From Eulemur rufifrons (taxonomy: Eukaryota > Chordata > Mammalia > Primates > Lemuridae): a stretch of 64,000 nucleotides of DNA. This document shows, piece by piece, positions 36,812 through 47,704 of the stretch. The stretch lies in assembly GCF_041146395.1 (NCBI RefSeq), contig NC_090996.1, positions 31,830,738-31,894,737 of the forward strand. The letters run 5' to 3'. Each line of letters begins with the position of its first letter. The first letter of the stretch is position 1. The notes below the pieces were generated by a model. It did no database searches. It had not been told where the DNA came from and saw only the letters and a list, made by a program, of their open reading frames with translations. Position numbers and translations under genes: made by a program.

Positions 36812-36856
36812 CTGAAGGGCATCTCCCACGACTGCAATTAGCTGCCAGGATTTCAT
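36812..36856 (-). CDS. candidate first coding exon (15 codons), gene unknown
   Basis: On the minus strand an ATG at 36856-36854 has A at position -3. It opens a frame reading MKSWQLIAVVGDALQ, and this ends exactly at a consensus donor, CAG then GTAAGG (GT at 36811-36810). The exon would end in phase 0. The surrounding frame stays open well upstream (to about 37294), so the ATG is not fixed by an upstream stop. The residues past the donor look like GC-rich noise. The peptide is hydrophobic in the middle (LIAVV), but it is too short to call a signal peptide. I do not recognise the gene. It could equally be an untranslated first exon or a non-coding RNA. The location inside a CpG island is the main support. 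Confidence 0.35.
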
Positions 36857-37364
36857 CGTCGGCTGCAAAGTGCCGCCTGTTTCCTCACCGGGAGAGCACA
36901 ACACGGGAGAAGTCCGAGGCAACAGCAAACGGCACCCACGTGCTAGCAATGTAAATGACTCCAAGTCATCTGTCGTGCGCGCCTCGCCTTCGCTCGCTGG
37001 GGCTGCCTGGCACGGCCGCCAGCAGGTGCAGAACGCCCCAGGCGCGCGGGCACGAGAGCGAGCGACCCGCTCGAGGAGGCAATCAACACCCTGGGTGCAC
37101 ACAAAGGGAGGCCACCGCGGCGCCGCGCCTGGGTCCACGGGTCCAGCTTTCCCCGGGCGGCCTCGGCCTCGGTCCGCGCCAAAACGCTCGCCAAGTGAGC
37201 CGCCCAACGTGTTTGCAAAGTCTTGCAGCTCTGGGAAGGAAGTAGGTGCCGAGGCTGCGTGGGTCCCGCCCCCACGCTTCTGAAGCACTTGCAAAGCACC
37301 CAGCTGGCAGCAATATCTCCGCTCGCCCTCTCTCTCTCTCTCTCTCCCGCACGTGTCCCTTCCC

Positions 37365-39230
37365 TTGTTCTTTCAGGCATTAAATATGTACCACATGACA
37401 GAATAGGGCACCTTGCACGGTCCCCTGAGTCCGCACTTGACAACCAATTTTAACTCACAAGCAATCAAATGTCTAAAGGCGGGATATAAGCACTTCCAAT
37501 TACTTACGCTACCCCTGCATTATTCAAAACGTCCACGGGACGGTATTTATGACTTCCAGTGTGCTACCTCACCTAGCAAAGATGGAAGACCCCACGCCCC
37601 CACCCCACACAGCTGATGTGCTTTCTTCCCTGCTACCTCCACCTACCTCCAAGAAGCAGGTGTACTTTATTTAGGAGTGAAAGCTCAGGGATCTCAAATC
37701 TTCTTCCAATTATGTACTAAATCGAGAACACTCCATCTAGCCTGCCTTCAGGAGGAAAACATCTGTTGTCTCCTCTTGGACTTTAGAGATCACCTTTTAA
37801 ATGTGTTTGCCTTGAATAATAATGGCATCAAAGTAAAATCCCCCCCGCCCCCCCAAAAAAAGTCCTCATGGATCTATTTTGTTTTCTTTCTTTCCTGGTT
37901 GTTTTGCTTTGTTTTCTTTTTGGCAAATAGGCCTGAGTTCCACCAGGTGCTAGCTATCCCCAACTTAAGTGTTGGTTTTGGGAGGGACCAAACTATTGAC
38001 TAGCTGGGAGTGAGACTTTTGAATTAGAAAAACCAGTTGTTACTTTTTTTTTCTTTTTATTTTACAGTGATAACTGCAAGCTATATGCATTAAGATGGCC
38101 TTGCTTCTTCAAGCACTGATCAGTTGAACAGGAAAGTCCTATTAGTGGAAGAAAGTTTCAAGTACATATATCCATCCTATATTTGATTAACAGTGAGTGA
38201 AATATTCATTGGCTTCCTGTGTCATCTTCTTGGGGACTTTATTTTAGTTAAAGGTCTGTGCACAGCTGATTAGGATTTTATATATTGGTAAGCAAATATT
38301 AAAATGCTAATAAATCTTTCAAATATTTATTTTCCAATTTATTACAGCTCCATACCCAGAGGCAATAGTTCCAGTTTTTTTGGAACATGCCAAGTCCTTA
38401 CATAACGATCATCCATCTCTGTCACACCAGTAACAAAATAAGGAGGGTTGTGTTTTTTTTTTTTCTTCTGTGCATTAAGTGTGTTTTTAATATGGCATTA
38501 ATACAGTGTTTAATTTTCTCCTTGCGGAGCTAAGAAAACTTTATGTGTGTTCTCTCTGTCTGCCTTTCCTGGGGGCAGTGGCATTTAAAGAGCGCTAAGA
38601 TAACATTAGGTAAAACTGTATTTCACAATGATGACACGGTGCAGAATATACTATACTCCCTGATGATTTTAAAAGTTAACTTCCTTGTATCATCCCCTGG
38701 ACATGGTTTTCAACAGCATCAGGTAAAATGGCAAAATGGTGTTTAGACTTTTGCTTAACCAGAACCCTGTGTAATTACAGAGATTCACAAATACAAAAGC
38801 TTTGTTATTATCACAGCACAAACTGGCATTCCCAGTGGAATAATTTGATTCACAGATCGGCTCACAAAAGCAAGGTTATCCGAACTGGAGCGTGGTGGGG
38901 GTGGCCAACGGAGAGACAGCAAACCCTAATTACAACCCCACTGTCCCCACGTTCTCCAGCACATATGGCTATTTAATCACAGAGTGTGACAACCTTGGCA
39001 GATGTTGCCAGACCTGGTTATTGATATAAATTGCTATTCTCCCGTGTAAGTGACACAGCAAAGAGTTAAAACAGCGTCTGCACTCACCCAAAGGGAAATA
39101 AAGGTCCACACTAGCATCTGTAGCGACAAGACCCGATGATACAGAGGCCGTTTCCTTGCTCCCACCTCATAAGGAAAGCAGCAGTGGATGAAGTCCCCAA
39201 AACCAAGAGTGACAGGAGAGTCTCTCGTGG
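37365..39230. other. no recognised gene
   Basis: CpG density falls back to background. C and A runs at about 37832-37861 and T-runs near 38042 and 38452-38464. No repeat family or exon I can support. Confidence 0.4.
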
Positions 39231-39234
39231 GCAC

Positions 39235-39740
39235 TCTAAATTGGTACTGTCACTCTGGAAGCTGCTTTACCAGTAACTTATTTAAAAAGGAACATGTGCA
39301 CATCTTGTAATTGCACAGCTCGACTTCTAACATCTGCCCTAGAAAGCACACATACAAGACATGCTCATGGATAAAACTGCCACTGCTCAGATAATAAAAA
39401 GGGAGCAAAAAGGCAAACTAAATACCCATATGGCATAAAAAATATGGTATATCCTACAATAGAATACTATATAGCTGTGAAAAGAAGCAACGGCAGCCTC
39501 ATGTACATACATCTATAACCACACAGATTTGGATATGAATGTATAGAAATAAAGATACACATTACTTAGTACAACTATATATACATATATTTCTCAGTTT
39601 GAAAATTGCTGAGATGAAAACACAAGTTTCAAATGACTCATACACTATGATACCATTCATGAAAGGAAATTCATCAATAAAATATTATAGATTTTTTTTT
39701 AAGATATATAACTATTTGTGAAAATACAGAAAACATTCCA
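39235..39740 (+). mobile_element. L1M-type LINE 3' fragment, left part
   Basis: Forward old L1 3' region: 'taattgcacagctcgacttc', 'gaatactatatagctgtgaa' and 'tctataaccacacagatttg'. It is cut on the right by a MER1A and appears to resume at about 40085. Confidence 0.75.
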
Positions 39741-39744
39741 AAAC

Positions 39745-40083
39745 AGGGAATGGCCAGCTATAGCCTTAGGCCCAAATTTAGCTACTTCTGTTTTCATAGG
39801 GTCTGCTAGCTAAAAATGCTTTTCATGTTTTAAATGGTTAAAAAAAATCGGAAGAATACTATTCTTGTGATGTGTGAAAAATGTGAGAAATTCAGATTTC
39901 AGTGTCCATGAACGAGGTTTTATTGAAACACAGCTATGCCCATTGGTTTGCACATCGCCTATAACTGCTTTTGCTCAACGACTGCAGAGTGGAGTAGCTG
40001 TGAAAGGACAAGTGGCCCAGGAAGCCTCAAATGTTGACGACCTGGCCCTTTAGGGAACAAGTTCGCTGGTCCCTGGTCTAGAA
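39745..40083 (+). mobile_element. MER1A (hAT-Charlie, non-autonomous)
   Basis: 'aatggccagctatagcctta', 'tgcttttcatgttttaaatg', 'gaaattcagatttcagtgtc', 'ttttattgaaacacagctat' and 'ctggccctttagggaacaag' follow MER1A from near its start to its end. The copy is non-coding and diverged at the ends. Confidence 0.85.
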
Positions 40084-40084
40084 G

Positions 40085-40333
40085 AATGGGCCTCAAATTC
40101 ATAATAGTGTTATCTCTAGAGCTAGAGGAAGGGGACTAATTTTGATAGTGGAGGTTGAGTGTCCATCTTTTCTTTTAAGAGAACACTTGTCTATTGGTTT
40201 TATACTTTTAAAAAAGGTGATATGTATACATATATATAACTCGTTTTAAATGAAAAGTGTGTATGTATATAAATGTATACACTCACAAACATACATACCT
40301 TTTTAGAAGGTTTGTGTATGAGACCTTTAAAGT

Positions 40334-40336
<3 letters not shown>
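40085..40336 (+). mobile_element. L1M-type LINE 3' fragment, continued
   Basis: 'agagctagaggaaggggact' and TA-rich text look like the continuation of the L1M left of the MER1A. Assignment rests mostly on position and order. Confidence 0.45.

Positions 40337-40364
<28 letters not shown>
40337..40364. repeat. (AC)14 microsatellite
   Basis: Uninterrupted AC repeat that runs directly into the left terminus of the Tigger1. Confidence 0.95.
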
Positions 40365-40367
<3 letters not shown>

Positions 40368-42779
40368 CATACCTTGTTTTACTGTGCTTAACTTTATTGC
40401 ACTTTGCAGATATTGTGCTTTTTACAAATTGAACGTTTGTGGCAACCCTGCCTCGAGCAAGGTTTTCCAACAGCACTCACCCACGTTGTGCCTCTATGTC
40501 ACATTTTGGTAATTCTCACAGTATTACAAACTTTTTCATTATTATTATACCTCTTCTGGTGTTCTGTGATCCCTAAACTTGGATGTTACTACTGATAATA
40601 ATTTTGGGTCTCCATGAACCATGTCCACATAAGATGACTAACAATAGATAAATGTTGTTTGTGTTCTGCCTGCTCCACCGACTGGCCATTCCCCCATCTC
40701 TCTCCCTGTCCTTGGGGCCTCCTTATTCTCTGAGATACAATATAGAAATCAGGCCAATTAACCCCCAAAGGCCTCTAAAGTTTTCAAGGAAAAGGAAGAG
40801 TTGCAGGTCTGTGTTTCTCTGTAAATCAAAAGCTAGAACTGATTAAGCATAGTGAAGAAGGCATGTCAAAAGCTGACATGGGCCAAAACTAGGCCTCTTG
40901 TGCCAAATAGTTGGCCAGGTTGTGAATGTAATGGAAAAGTTCTCAAAGGAAACTAAAAGTGCTACTCCAGTGAAAACACCAATGATAGGGAAGTGAAATA
41001 GCCTTGTTGCTGATATGGAGAAAGTTTGAGTGGTATGAATACAAGGTCAAACCAGCCACAACATTGTCTTAAGCCAAAGCCTAATTAAACCAAGGCCCTA
41101 ACTCTTTTTAATTCTAGGAAGGCTGAGAGAGGTGAGGAAGCTGCACAAGAACAATCTGAAGCTAGCAGAGGTTGGTTCATGGGGTTTAAGGAAAGAAGCT
41201 GTCTCCATAACATAAAAGCACAAGGGGAAATAGCAAGTGCTAATGTAGAAGCTGCAGCAAGTTATCCAAAAGATATAGCTAAGATCATTGCTGAAGGCGG
41301 CTACGCTAAACAACAGATTCTCAATGTAGACTCCACGGCCTTTCTATTGGAAAAAGATGCCATCTACGACTTTCATACCTAGAGAAGAGAAGTCCATGCC
41401 TGCCTCCAAAGCTTCAAAGGATGAGCCCCTCTTGTTAAGGGCTAATGCACCTGGTGATGTTAAGTGGAAGCCAGCGCTCATTTACCATTCTGAAAATCCC
41501 AGGGCCCTTAAGAATGCTGCTAAATCTACTCTTCCTCTGCTCTATAAATGGAAGAACAAAGCCTGGGTGACAGAAAATCTATTCACAGCATGGTTTACTG
41601 AATATTTTGAGACCACTGTTGAGACCTACTGCTCAGAAAAAAGACAAGATTCCTTTCAAAATATTACTGCTCATTGACAATGCACCTGGTCACCTAAGAA
41701 CTCTGATGGAGATGTACAAGGAGATGAAGGTTGTGTTCATGCCTGCTAACATAGCAGGCATTCTGCAACCCATGGATCAAGGACTCATTTTGACTTTTAA
41801 GTGTTAATATCTAAGAAATGCATCTTGTAAAACTACAGCTGCCATAGATAATGATTCCTCTGGTGGATATGGGTAAAGTAAATTGAAAACCTTTTGGAAA
41901 GCAGTCTCTATTTTAGATGCCCTTAAGCACATTCATGATTCATGGGAAGAGGTAAAAATATTAACATAACAGGAGCATGGAAGAAGTTAATTCCAACCCT
42001 CTTGGATGACATTGAGAGGTTCAAAACTTCAGGGGAGGAAGTAACTGTGGATGGTGTGGAAATAGTGAGAGAACTAGAATGAGAAGTGGAGCCTGAAGAC
42101 GGGACTGAACTGCTGCAATCTCACGATAAAACTTAACCAGTTGAGGAGTTGCTTCTTTGGATGAGCAAAGAGAGTGAATTCTTAAAATGGAATCTACTCC
42201 TGGTGAAGATTCTGTGAACAGTGCTGATATAACAACAAAGGATTTAGAATATTCCATAAACTGAGTTGATAAAGCAGCGGCAGGGTTTGAGAGGATTGAC
42301 TCCAATTTTCAAAGGAGTTCTGCTGTGGATAAAATGCTGTCAGACATTTATCTGCAGGGCACAGATTTCTCTGTAGGGCACAGAGAAATCTTTCATGAAA
42401 TGAAGAGTCAATCTATGCAGCACACTTCACCATTGTCTTATTTTAAGAAATTGTCACAGCTACCCCTTCAGCAACCACCCCCGATCAGCCAGCAGTCGCC
42501 CACATCAAGACAAGACCCTCCACCAGCAAAAAGATTATGATCTGCTGAAGGCTCAGAGGATTGTTAGCAATTTCTAGCAATAAAGTATTTTTTAATTAAG
42601 GTATGCACATCATTTTTTTAGACACAATATGATTGCACACTTAATAGTTTACAGTATGTTGTAAACATAACTTTTTTTGCACTGGGAAACCAAACCATTC
42701 GTGTGACTCCCTTCATTGTGGTACTCACTTCATTGTAGTGATCCAGAACTAGACCCACACTATTTCCAAAGTGCGTCTG
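40364..42779 (+). mobile_element. Tigger1 DNA transposon (pogo group), near full length
   Basis: The left end 'caggcataccttgttttact' is the Tigger1 terminal repeat. Similarity continues through the 5' UTR, transposase region and 3' UTR to a degraded right end ('aaagtgcgtctg') followed by TA. Length is about 2.4 kb, as expected for Tigger1. The CA repeat has replaced the TA expected on the left. Confidence 0.95.
40768..42540 (+). pseudogene. Tigger1 transposase, broken
   Basis: This is a relic of a pogo-type transposase with a DDE/DDD catalytic domain. The position of the expected start codon now reads AAG (40768-40770). Matching protein pieces lie in three frames: 41179-41382, 41357-41677, 41607-41807, and a C-terminal piece at 42325-42540. 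An extra T near 41341-41344 shifts the frame a few codons after the first catalytic Asp (41329-41331). Another shift lies near 41635-41655, between that piece and the one holding the other two Asp (41676-41678 in IDNAPGH and 41775-41777 in MDQG). All three catalytic Asp are still encoded, 33 codons separating the last two, but no intact protein can be made. Family knowledge is from memory of Tigger1; no alignment was run. Confidence 0.9.
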
Positions 42780-43010
42780 TATGTATGTATACCTTGTTTT
42801 AAGTGTCAATGGTGTGTATATACCACATATACCATTTTTAAAAGTATCTGTGTGTGTGTATTTCTATGCACATGTATATACACACATACTCGAAAGATAT
42901 TCAAAATGGGTAGTTCTTGGTGGTGGAAATATAGGCGCTTCTTCCTTTGTTCTTTATTATTTCCTGTATTTCTCAATTTTCCAAATAGATGGAAACATAT
43001 TAAGAGGGCG
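42780..43010 (+). mobile_element. L1M-like continuation or simple-sequence-rich DNA
   Basis: TATG/TGTG-rich text ending 'tttcctgtatttctcaattt' could be the L1M 3' end that the Tigger1 split. Support is weak. Confidence 0.4.
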
Positions 43011-43014
43011 GAAC

Positions 43015-43955
43015 CCCCTGGCCATGTGAGTGCTGATGACTGACATTGTGCCAGTATCAATTTTCTCACCTGGGAACTGCCTTTTCTCTTGACATGTTGG
43101 ATGATAAAACCTTCAAAAACAAAAACATCAAGGTTTGTTTTACACTCACCTAACATTTCTGGAAAACTCCAACATCTAATTGCTTCTTCAGAGGAAAAAA
43201 AAAAAACAAAAACAAAAAACCAAAAACAAAATGTTAAGCCTCAATGCCCTAAAGATTTTTATAAAAATCAATCTTATCCTTGAAGTAAAATGCGACATAG
43301 ATTATCCTTCCTGCTAGATGGTATGGTAATGACCTACTGAGATATGCCTCACAATACAGCAATATTGCTTCCTTACCAGTTTGAAAATATTTTCCAATAG
43401 AAAAGCACAAAGCAGGCTCCATCTGAAAAAAACATAAAATTACATAGCAACCACATTGGTACTTTGCAGGGTTAGAACAGTGGGACCTAATGATTTTCTT
43501 TGTCCTGACACCTAATAATCCAGTTGCATTAAGAAAGGTGAGCTTAATGAAGCATATTGAGATGGGAGAACATACGATTTATGGTAGACTTGTTGTGGTT
43601 ATATTCCTAAATGAATCCCATTAGCTCTACAGTGTTTGCTGGCAAATGACCACATTTCCTAATAGACAAATGCATGAATCACCTGGGCATATTTGAAAAG
43701 CGTTCTCTACAGAATGATTCACCTTCCACCTTTAAGCTAGGACCAGGTGAATGACCCTCCTTAGTAAAGCTTAGCAGACTTTGTTCATGCAAGAAACAGA
43801 ATTATTGCAAATGAGCCTGCAATCCACCTCCTCATAATTTAGCATGTACGCACAGCCTCATCCTTGCGATGGCATGAATCAGGCACACGGCCGAGAGGAA
43901 GGCTCTTCAGCATCACAACCAAATGGTGTTTTCCATGTGTTTTATAATTATAAAA
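43015..43955. other. no recognised feature
   Basis: An A-rich run is at about 43193-43230. No repeat family or exon recognised. Confidence 0.4.
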
Positions 43956-43959
43956 CCAA

Positions 43960-44294
43960 TGAGCGTTCACTGTGGAGTGTTTAGAAAATTTGGTTAAGCA
44001 CAGGAAAAAGTCACTGGTTATTTTACCACCCAGAGAGAGCTGCATGTAATACTTTGTTGCAAATCCATCCACTCAGACATTTTTCATTGCATATATAACT
44101 TAAAAAAACAGAAGCACACAATTGGCATTTTACCATATAAACTGCCTTACAATCTTTTTGGCTTTGTTCATATCATGAACATTTTCTGCTGTAACAACAA
44201 CAAAAAAATCATAACATCACTCTTGCCAATCCACTGTAGTGATACACTGTTTCCTTGTACTCTATTTTAAATAACACTGTAACGGACATTCTTG
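43960..44294 (-). mobile_element. L1M-type LINE 3' fragment, left part
   Basis: Reverse-oriented old L1 text ('ttataaaaccaatgagcgtt', 'catttttcattgcatatata', 'ttttaaataacactgtaacg') that continues on the other side of the Alu. Confidence 0.6.
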
Positions 44295-44594
44295 TTTGTT
44301 TGTTTGTTTTGTTTTATTTTTGAGACACAATCTCACTTTGTCACCCTGGCTAGTGTGCGGTGGTATCATCGTACCTCACTGCAACCTCAAACTTCTGGGC
44401 TCAAGCCATTCTCCTGCCTCAGCTTCCCAGATAGCTGGGACTACAGGTGTGCAACACCACACCCAGCTAATTTTTCTATTTTTTGTAGGGTCTCATTCAG
44501 GCTGGCCTCAAACTCCCAACCTCAAATGAGCCTCCCGCCTCAGCCTCCTGAAGTGCTAGGATTACAGGCGTGAGCCACCGCGCCTGGCCACAAG
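44295..44594 (-). mobile_element. Alu SINE with target-site duplication
   Basis: Reverse-oriented Alu from its TTTG-rich tail to 'gagccaccgcgcctggcca'. GGACATTCTTG occurs at 44284-44294 and again at 44595-44605, which is the target-site duplication. It has a short deletion in the right arm. Confidence 0.95.
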
Positions 44595-44605
44595 GGACAT
44601 TCTTG

Positions 44606-44800
44606 TCCCTAATGTTATGAGCTTGCTTGTTCATTATCTCAGGGATAAATACCTAGAAGTGAAACCGATGAGTGAAAAGGTGGGCACCATTTTTAGGTTT
44701 TTAGATATAAAGAACCAGAGTCCTGGAACTTTACACAAATCCCTATTTCCAGAAGCAATATAGAAGAGAGCCCATCTCACCCCGGGAACAATTTTTGGCC
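44606..44800 (-). mobile_element. L1M-type LINE 3' fragment, right part
   Basis: 'tcagggataaatacctagaa' and 'gtgaaaccgatgagtgaaaa' continue the L1M interrupted by the Alu. Confidence 0.65.
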
Positions 44801-44804
44801 AACT

Positions 44805-45389
44805 ATTTCCTCTTTTGATAACCATCTCCCTGGCCGGGTTCTCTCTTCCATCCACCTACCTCACTTGGGCCACCGCATCACACACACCATGGCATGCTAA
44901 ATTAGCAGAAAGGAGCTCGTACGAAGAAAACAAAGGTGGTAATAGGGAGCAATTTAAATCTAAGCTTATTTAACATAAGTGGCTAGTGGCTGCCCATTTT
45001 GTCTTAATTGCCTTTTAAACTAAAATCAATGTTAAATTACCTGAACAACAGCTTCTGCACAATTGCAAACTGAAAATTCTTTAAGTGCCTCCTCAAAAGC
45101 CTTTGGCTCTTGTTTGGCCGATTGACAGGGAAAGAATCTCTTTCTTCTTCCCTGTGCTCTAGCTTTGGACTATGGGATCTGATAAAAGGGTCCTAAAAGC
45201 AAATGCCATGTCAGCTCTGGGATGAGTTGCTCCTGGACACGAATATAGGATCAAAGTGCTCAAAATGGAATCCATATAGTAGTCATTGGATAATAATACT
45301 ATCACATCCCCAACCTTTTTCCTTTCTTCCTTCCTTTTCTTCCTTCCTTCCTTTTGCTACCTTTCTTATCTTCCTTCTCACCAACAAGA
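44805..45389. other. no recognised gene; CTTCC-type repeat
   Basis: A pyrimidine-rich CTTCC-type tract lies at about 45318-45357. Nothing else recognised. Confidence 0.4.
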
Positions 45390-45945
45390 GACTGAATACA
45401 CAAATGGACATTGGCCAGACCGTGTACGAAAAGAGAACTCTGACCCACAATCTGCAGCAATCAGCCCAGAAAACCAACTTGTTACCTACGGTAGCCAGCC
45501 CAAGAAACCAGCCTGCTACCCACACGTCAGGATTGTAGGAAGTCAGACTTCTACCTCTCGTAACTGGTTCAGGAAGCCAAACAAAAATCCCCATAATGGT
45601 TGGCTCACAAACAATCAGAACTCGATTAATAACCACTAGCTCCCCTAATTTTTGTCCTCACTTCTAACTTCGAATCACCCAGAGAGACCCCGGGCACACA
45701 ATTCACCAACCACACAGAAAGCCCCTCTAGTAGTTAGCCCACCTGCAGCTCCCCTGTGCTGACAGCCTTGTGTCGGGGCATATCGGAAGCGATCTTTTTT
45801 TCCACCATAAAGCCTTCCTACTGCTCCGCCTGCCTTTGAGTTTCTGCCAACATGCACATGATGGCGGCTGACTCCCTTGCTACAGCAAGCTCTCAGTAAA
45901 TAGCCTCTGTTTATTTTTATTTGGTTGGTCTTTGTTTATTTCCCC
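45390..45945 (+). mobile_element. LTR-like block, family unassigned
   Basis: The block has related motifs near its start ('cagcccagaaaaccaactt', 'cagcccaagaaaccagcc', 'ttcaggaagccaaac'). Further on it has 'ccaccataaagccttcctac', 'gctctcagtaaatagcctct' and a T-rich end, an order like the U3-R-U5 of a class I LTR with an AGTAAA polyadenylation signal. I see no viral coding sequence. Clear TG...CA ends and a target duplication were not found, so both the boundaries and the LTR call are tentative. Confidence 0.4.
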
Positions 45946-45949
45946 AATG

Positions 45950-46080
45950 AATATTTATTTTCTGGATTATGTAGGGTCAACGAGATAGACGAAACCATCG
46001 TCCACATGGTGCTTATGTTCTAGGGAAGGAGACAGACAAGAAGCAAGACATGGACAGACTTTTGCACCTGTTATCTGGGA
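45950..46080 (-). mobile_element. L2 LINE 3' end
   Basis: 'caatgaatatttattttctg', 'gtgcttatgttctagggaag' and 'gagacagacaagaagcaaga' resemble the reverse-oriented L2 3' end. Confidence 0.6.
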
Positions 46081-46104
46081 AGAAAGTCTTGCGGTGAGAT
46101 GGGA

Positions 46105-47700
46105 GTACATGGAGATGAGTACCTTCGATGAGATTCTGGGGTTGTTAGCATTTATTGTTACACAGATCAGTGTCCTGCTTTTGTTTCATTCAAAGAGTTA
46201 TGGAGCGTGTGCCACCTGATTTGCACTGTAGCACTACAAAAATGACGCACATATGTACCCTACCAGCCTCAGAGGGTGATGCACGTCCACTCATCACCAG
46301 AAAAACAGAGGAGACAAGTAGGTAGAGCTAGAAATAAGATTCAGGTGAAGAGCTATGAGAGCTAAGAGGCAGGAGGCAAATTTCATTTCCAGGTATGGCA
46401 GGGTGCCCTGGAGCCCTGGGGCACAAGACAGGGCACAAAGGAGAAGTATGGATGTTGCCGTTGGTATTTATGAACATGACGCCAGCAAAGACCTTGTAAA
46501 GGAGGAAGAAGTTTGCTTGGAGATATTCCTTTATGATCATGTTAATGTCCTCAGAACAATTTTTCCTTGAGTTTCCTAAATAGGAAACTGGACAAGCTGT
46601 TTGGAGGACAAAAAGTCATAATCAAGATTGCCAATCATTCTTGTCCCCAAATCCCCGCACCCTACAGGTGTCAGCAGTACGTGGCCCCACAAAGGAAACA
46701 AGAGGATGTAACAAGACTCCTATGAACAGCGACGTGATTTGGTTGGGGCCAAGCCCAGGAAGGAGGTACACCTCTCACATGCTTGGGGGTGTCCTTTCCT
46801 CGGGCTTTAGAAGATGGAAAGGCTGCTGGTGCCCCAGGGACATGTGAGGGAGCCCAGCCCACACCTCCGCCAAGTCCAACACAGAGATGCCAGCCCTCTC
46901 CCCTACCCCTGCAGGCTTTTGCAGAGAAAGTGTTCCCTTCACGCCCCGCATCAACCTGTCCTCCATCCATGGTCCAGGGTCAGACACATACCCCTCTCTG
47001 ATCACGTCAAAGTCTCTCTGAGAAATCTGGAATTGGCAGGTGAGCTTCAAGAGCAGGACTTAGAAGATCAGGTGGATTTCTTGGTGGTGTCTGATGACGA
47101 ATGAAGAGAAACAGTCTGTAGAGAAGGAAGGAGAGGGGATGGAATGGGTGGAGAGACAGAGAGATAATCGGGAACAAGAGTCTGTTTGGACGCAGAGAAA
47201 GACAGAGATGGGGAAAGCTGTTGCCTTGGCCATTGAACGCCTTCTTCCTTTGTTCTGTTTTCCTTCGCTTTTCCTATGTGCTTCTGATGCCAGTCGTCTT
47301 CCCCTGAAGCCCCAACCACACTCCCCATCCCTGCTAGAATCTCTAGGCATAGCCGGGATGGCACCAGGACATGGCCAGCCTGCAAAGGAGTCCCCAGATC
47401 CCTCTGCCTTGAAGAAAAGCAAAATATCCCAAGGCTGAGATGAATAAACCTCCTCCCTGGGGCCCGAGATCTTTCGCGCACAGAGCTGGTGGGCCTGCCT
47501 GTCAGAAATGCAACCTGAACACGGAGTGCTAAAACAAATACAAATGCTCTCACACTGGAGGTTTTGTTTTTCTTTTTCTTTTCTTTTCTTTTTTTTTTTC
47601 AGTTGTAATCATAAAGATGTCTTCCTACCTGAGAATGTCACAAAAATATAATCGATGGATTCGCTCTTTGAACGTGACTTCCACAAATGCCCACTGTACT
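46105..47700. other. no recognised gene; unassigned sequence
   Basis: Open frames around 46640-47560 lie in moderately G+C-rich DNA and show no known domain. A CT-rich run is at about 47565-47600. I cannot support an exon. Confidence 0.35.
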
Positions 47701-47704
47701 TAGA

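Larger units (their letters stand above)
36000..37360. promoter_or_regulatory. CpG island, candidate promoter region
   Basis: CpG density rises sharply here: single 60-base lines such as 37021-37080 hold nine CpGs, while most of the window has none or one per line. G+C content is high and no repeat explains it. It contains CACGTG E-boxes (near 36938 and 37350), CCAAT near 36268 and a CT repeat near 37328-37347. In mammals such islands usually mark promoters. Direction is not certain, but consensus splice donors on the minus strand favour transcription toward position 1. Confidence 0.9.

Noticed and set aside
36545..37294. 249-codon open frame on the minus strand
   Set aside because: It lies wholly within the G+C-rich CpG island, where stop codons are rare. 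The composition is Arg/Gly/Ala-rich with no domain. Only the short part up to the splice donor is kept as a candidate exon.
45283..45639. 117-codon frames on both strands
   Set aside because: They lie across a CTTCC simple repeat and the LTR-like block. Equal length on both strands shows low stop density, not coding.
46783..47104. Overlapping frames in moderately G+C-rich DNA, one ending in an acidic tail
   Set aside because: Frames are open on both strands at once, and no family or splice structure supports any of them.
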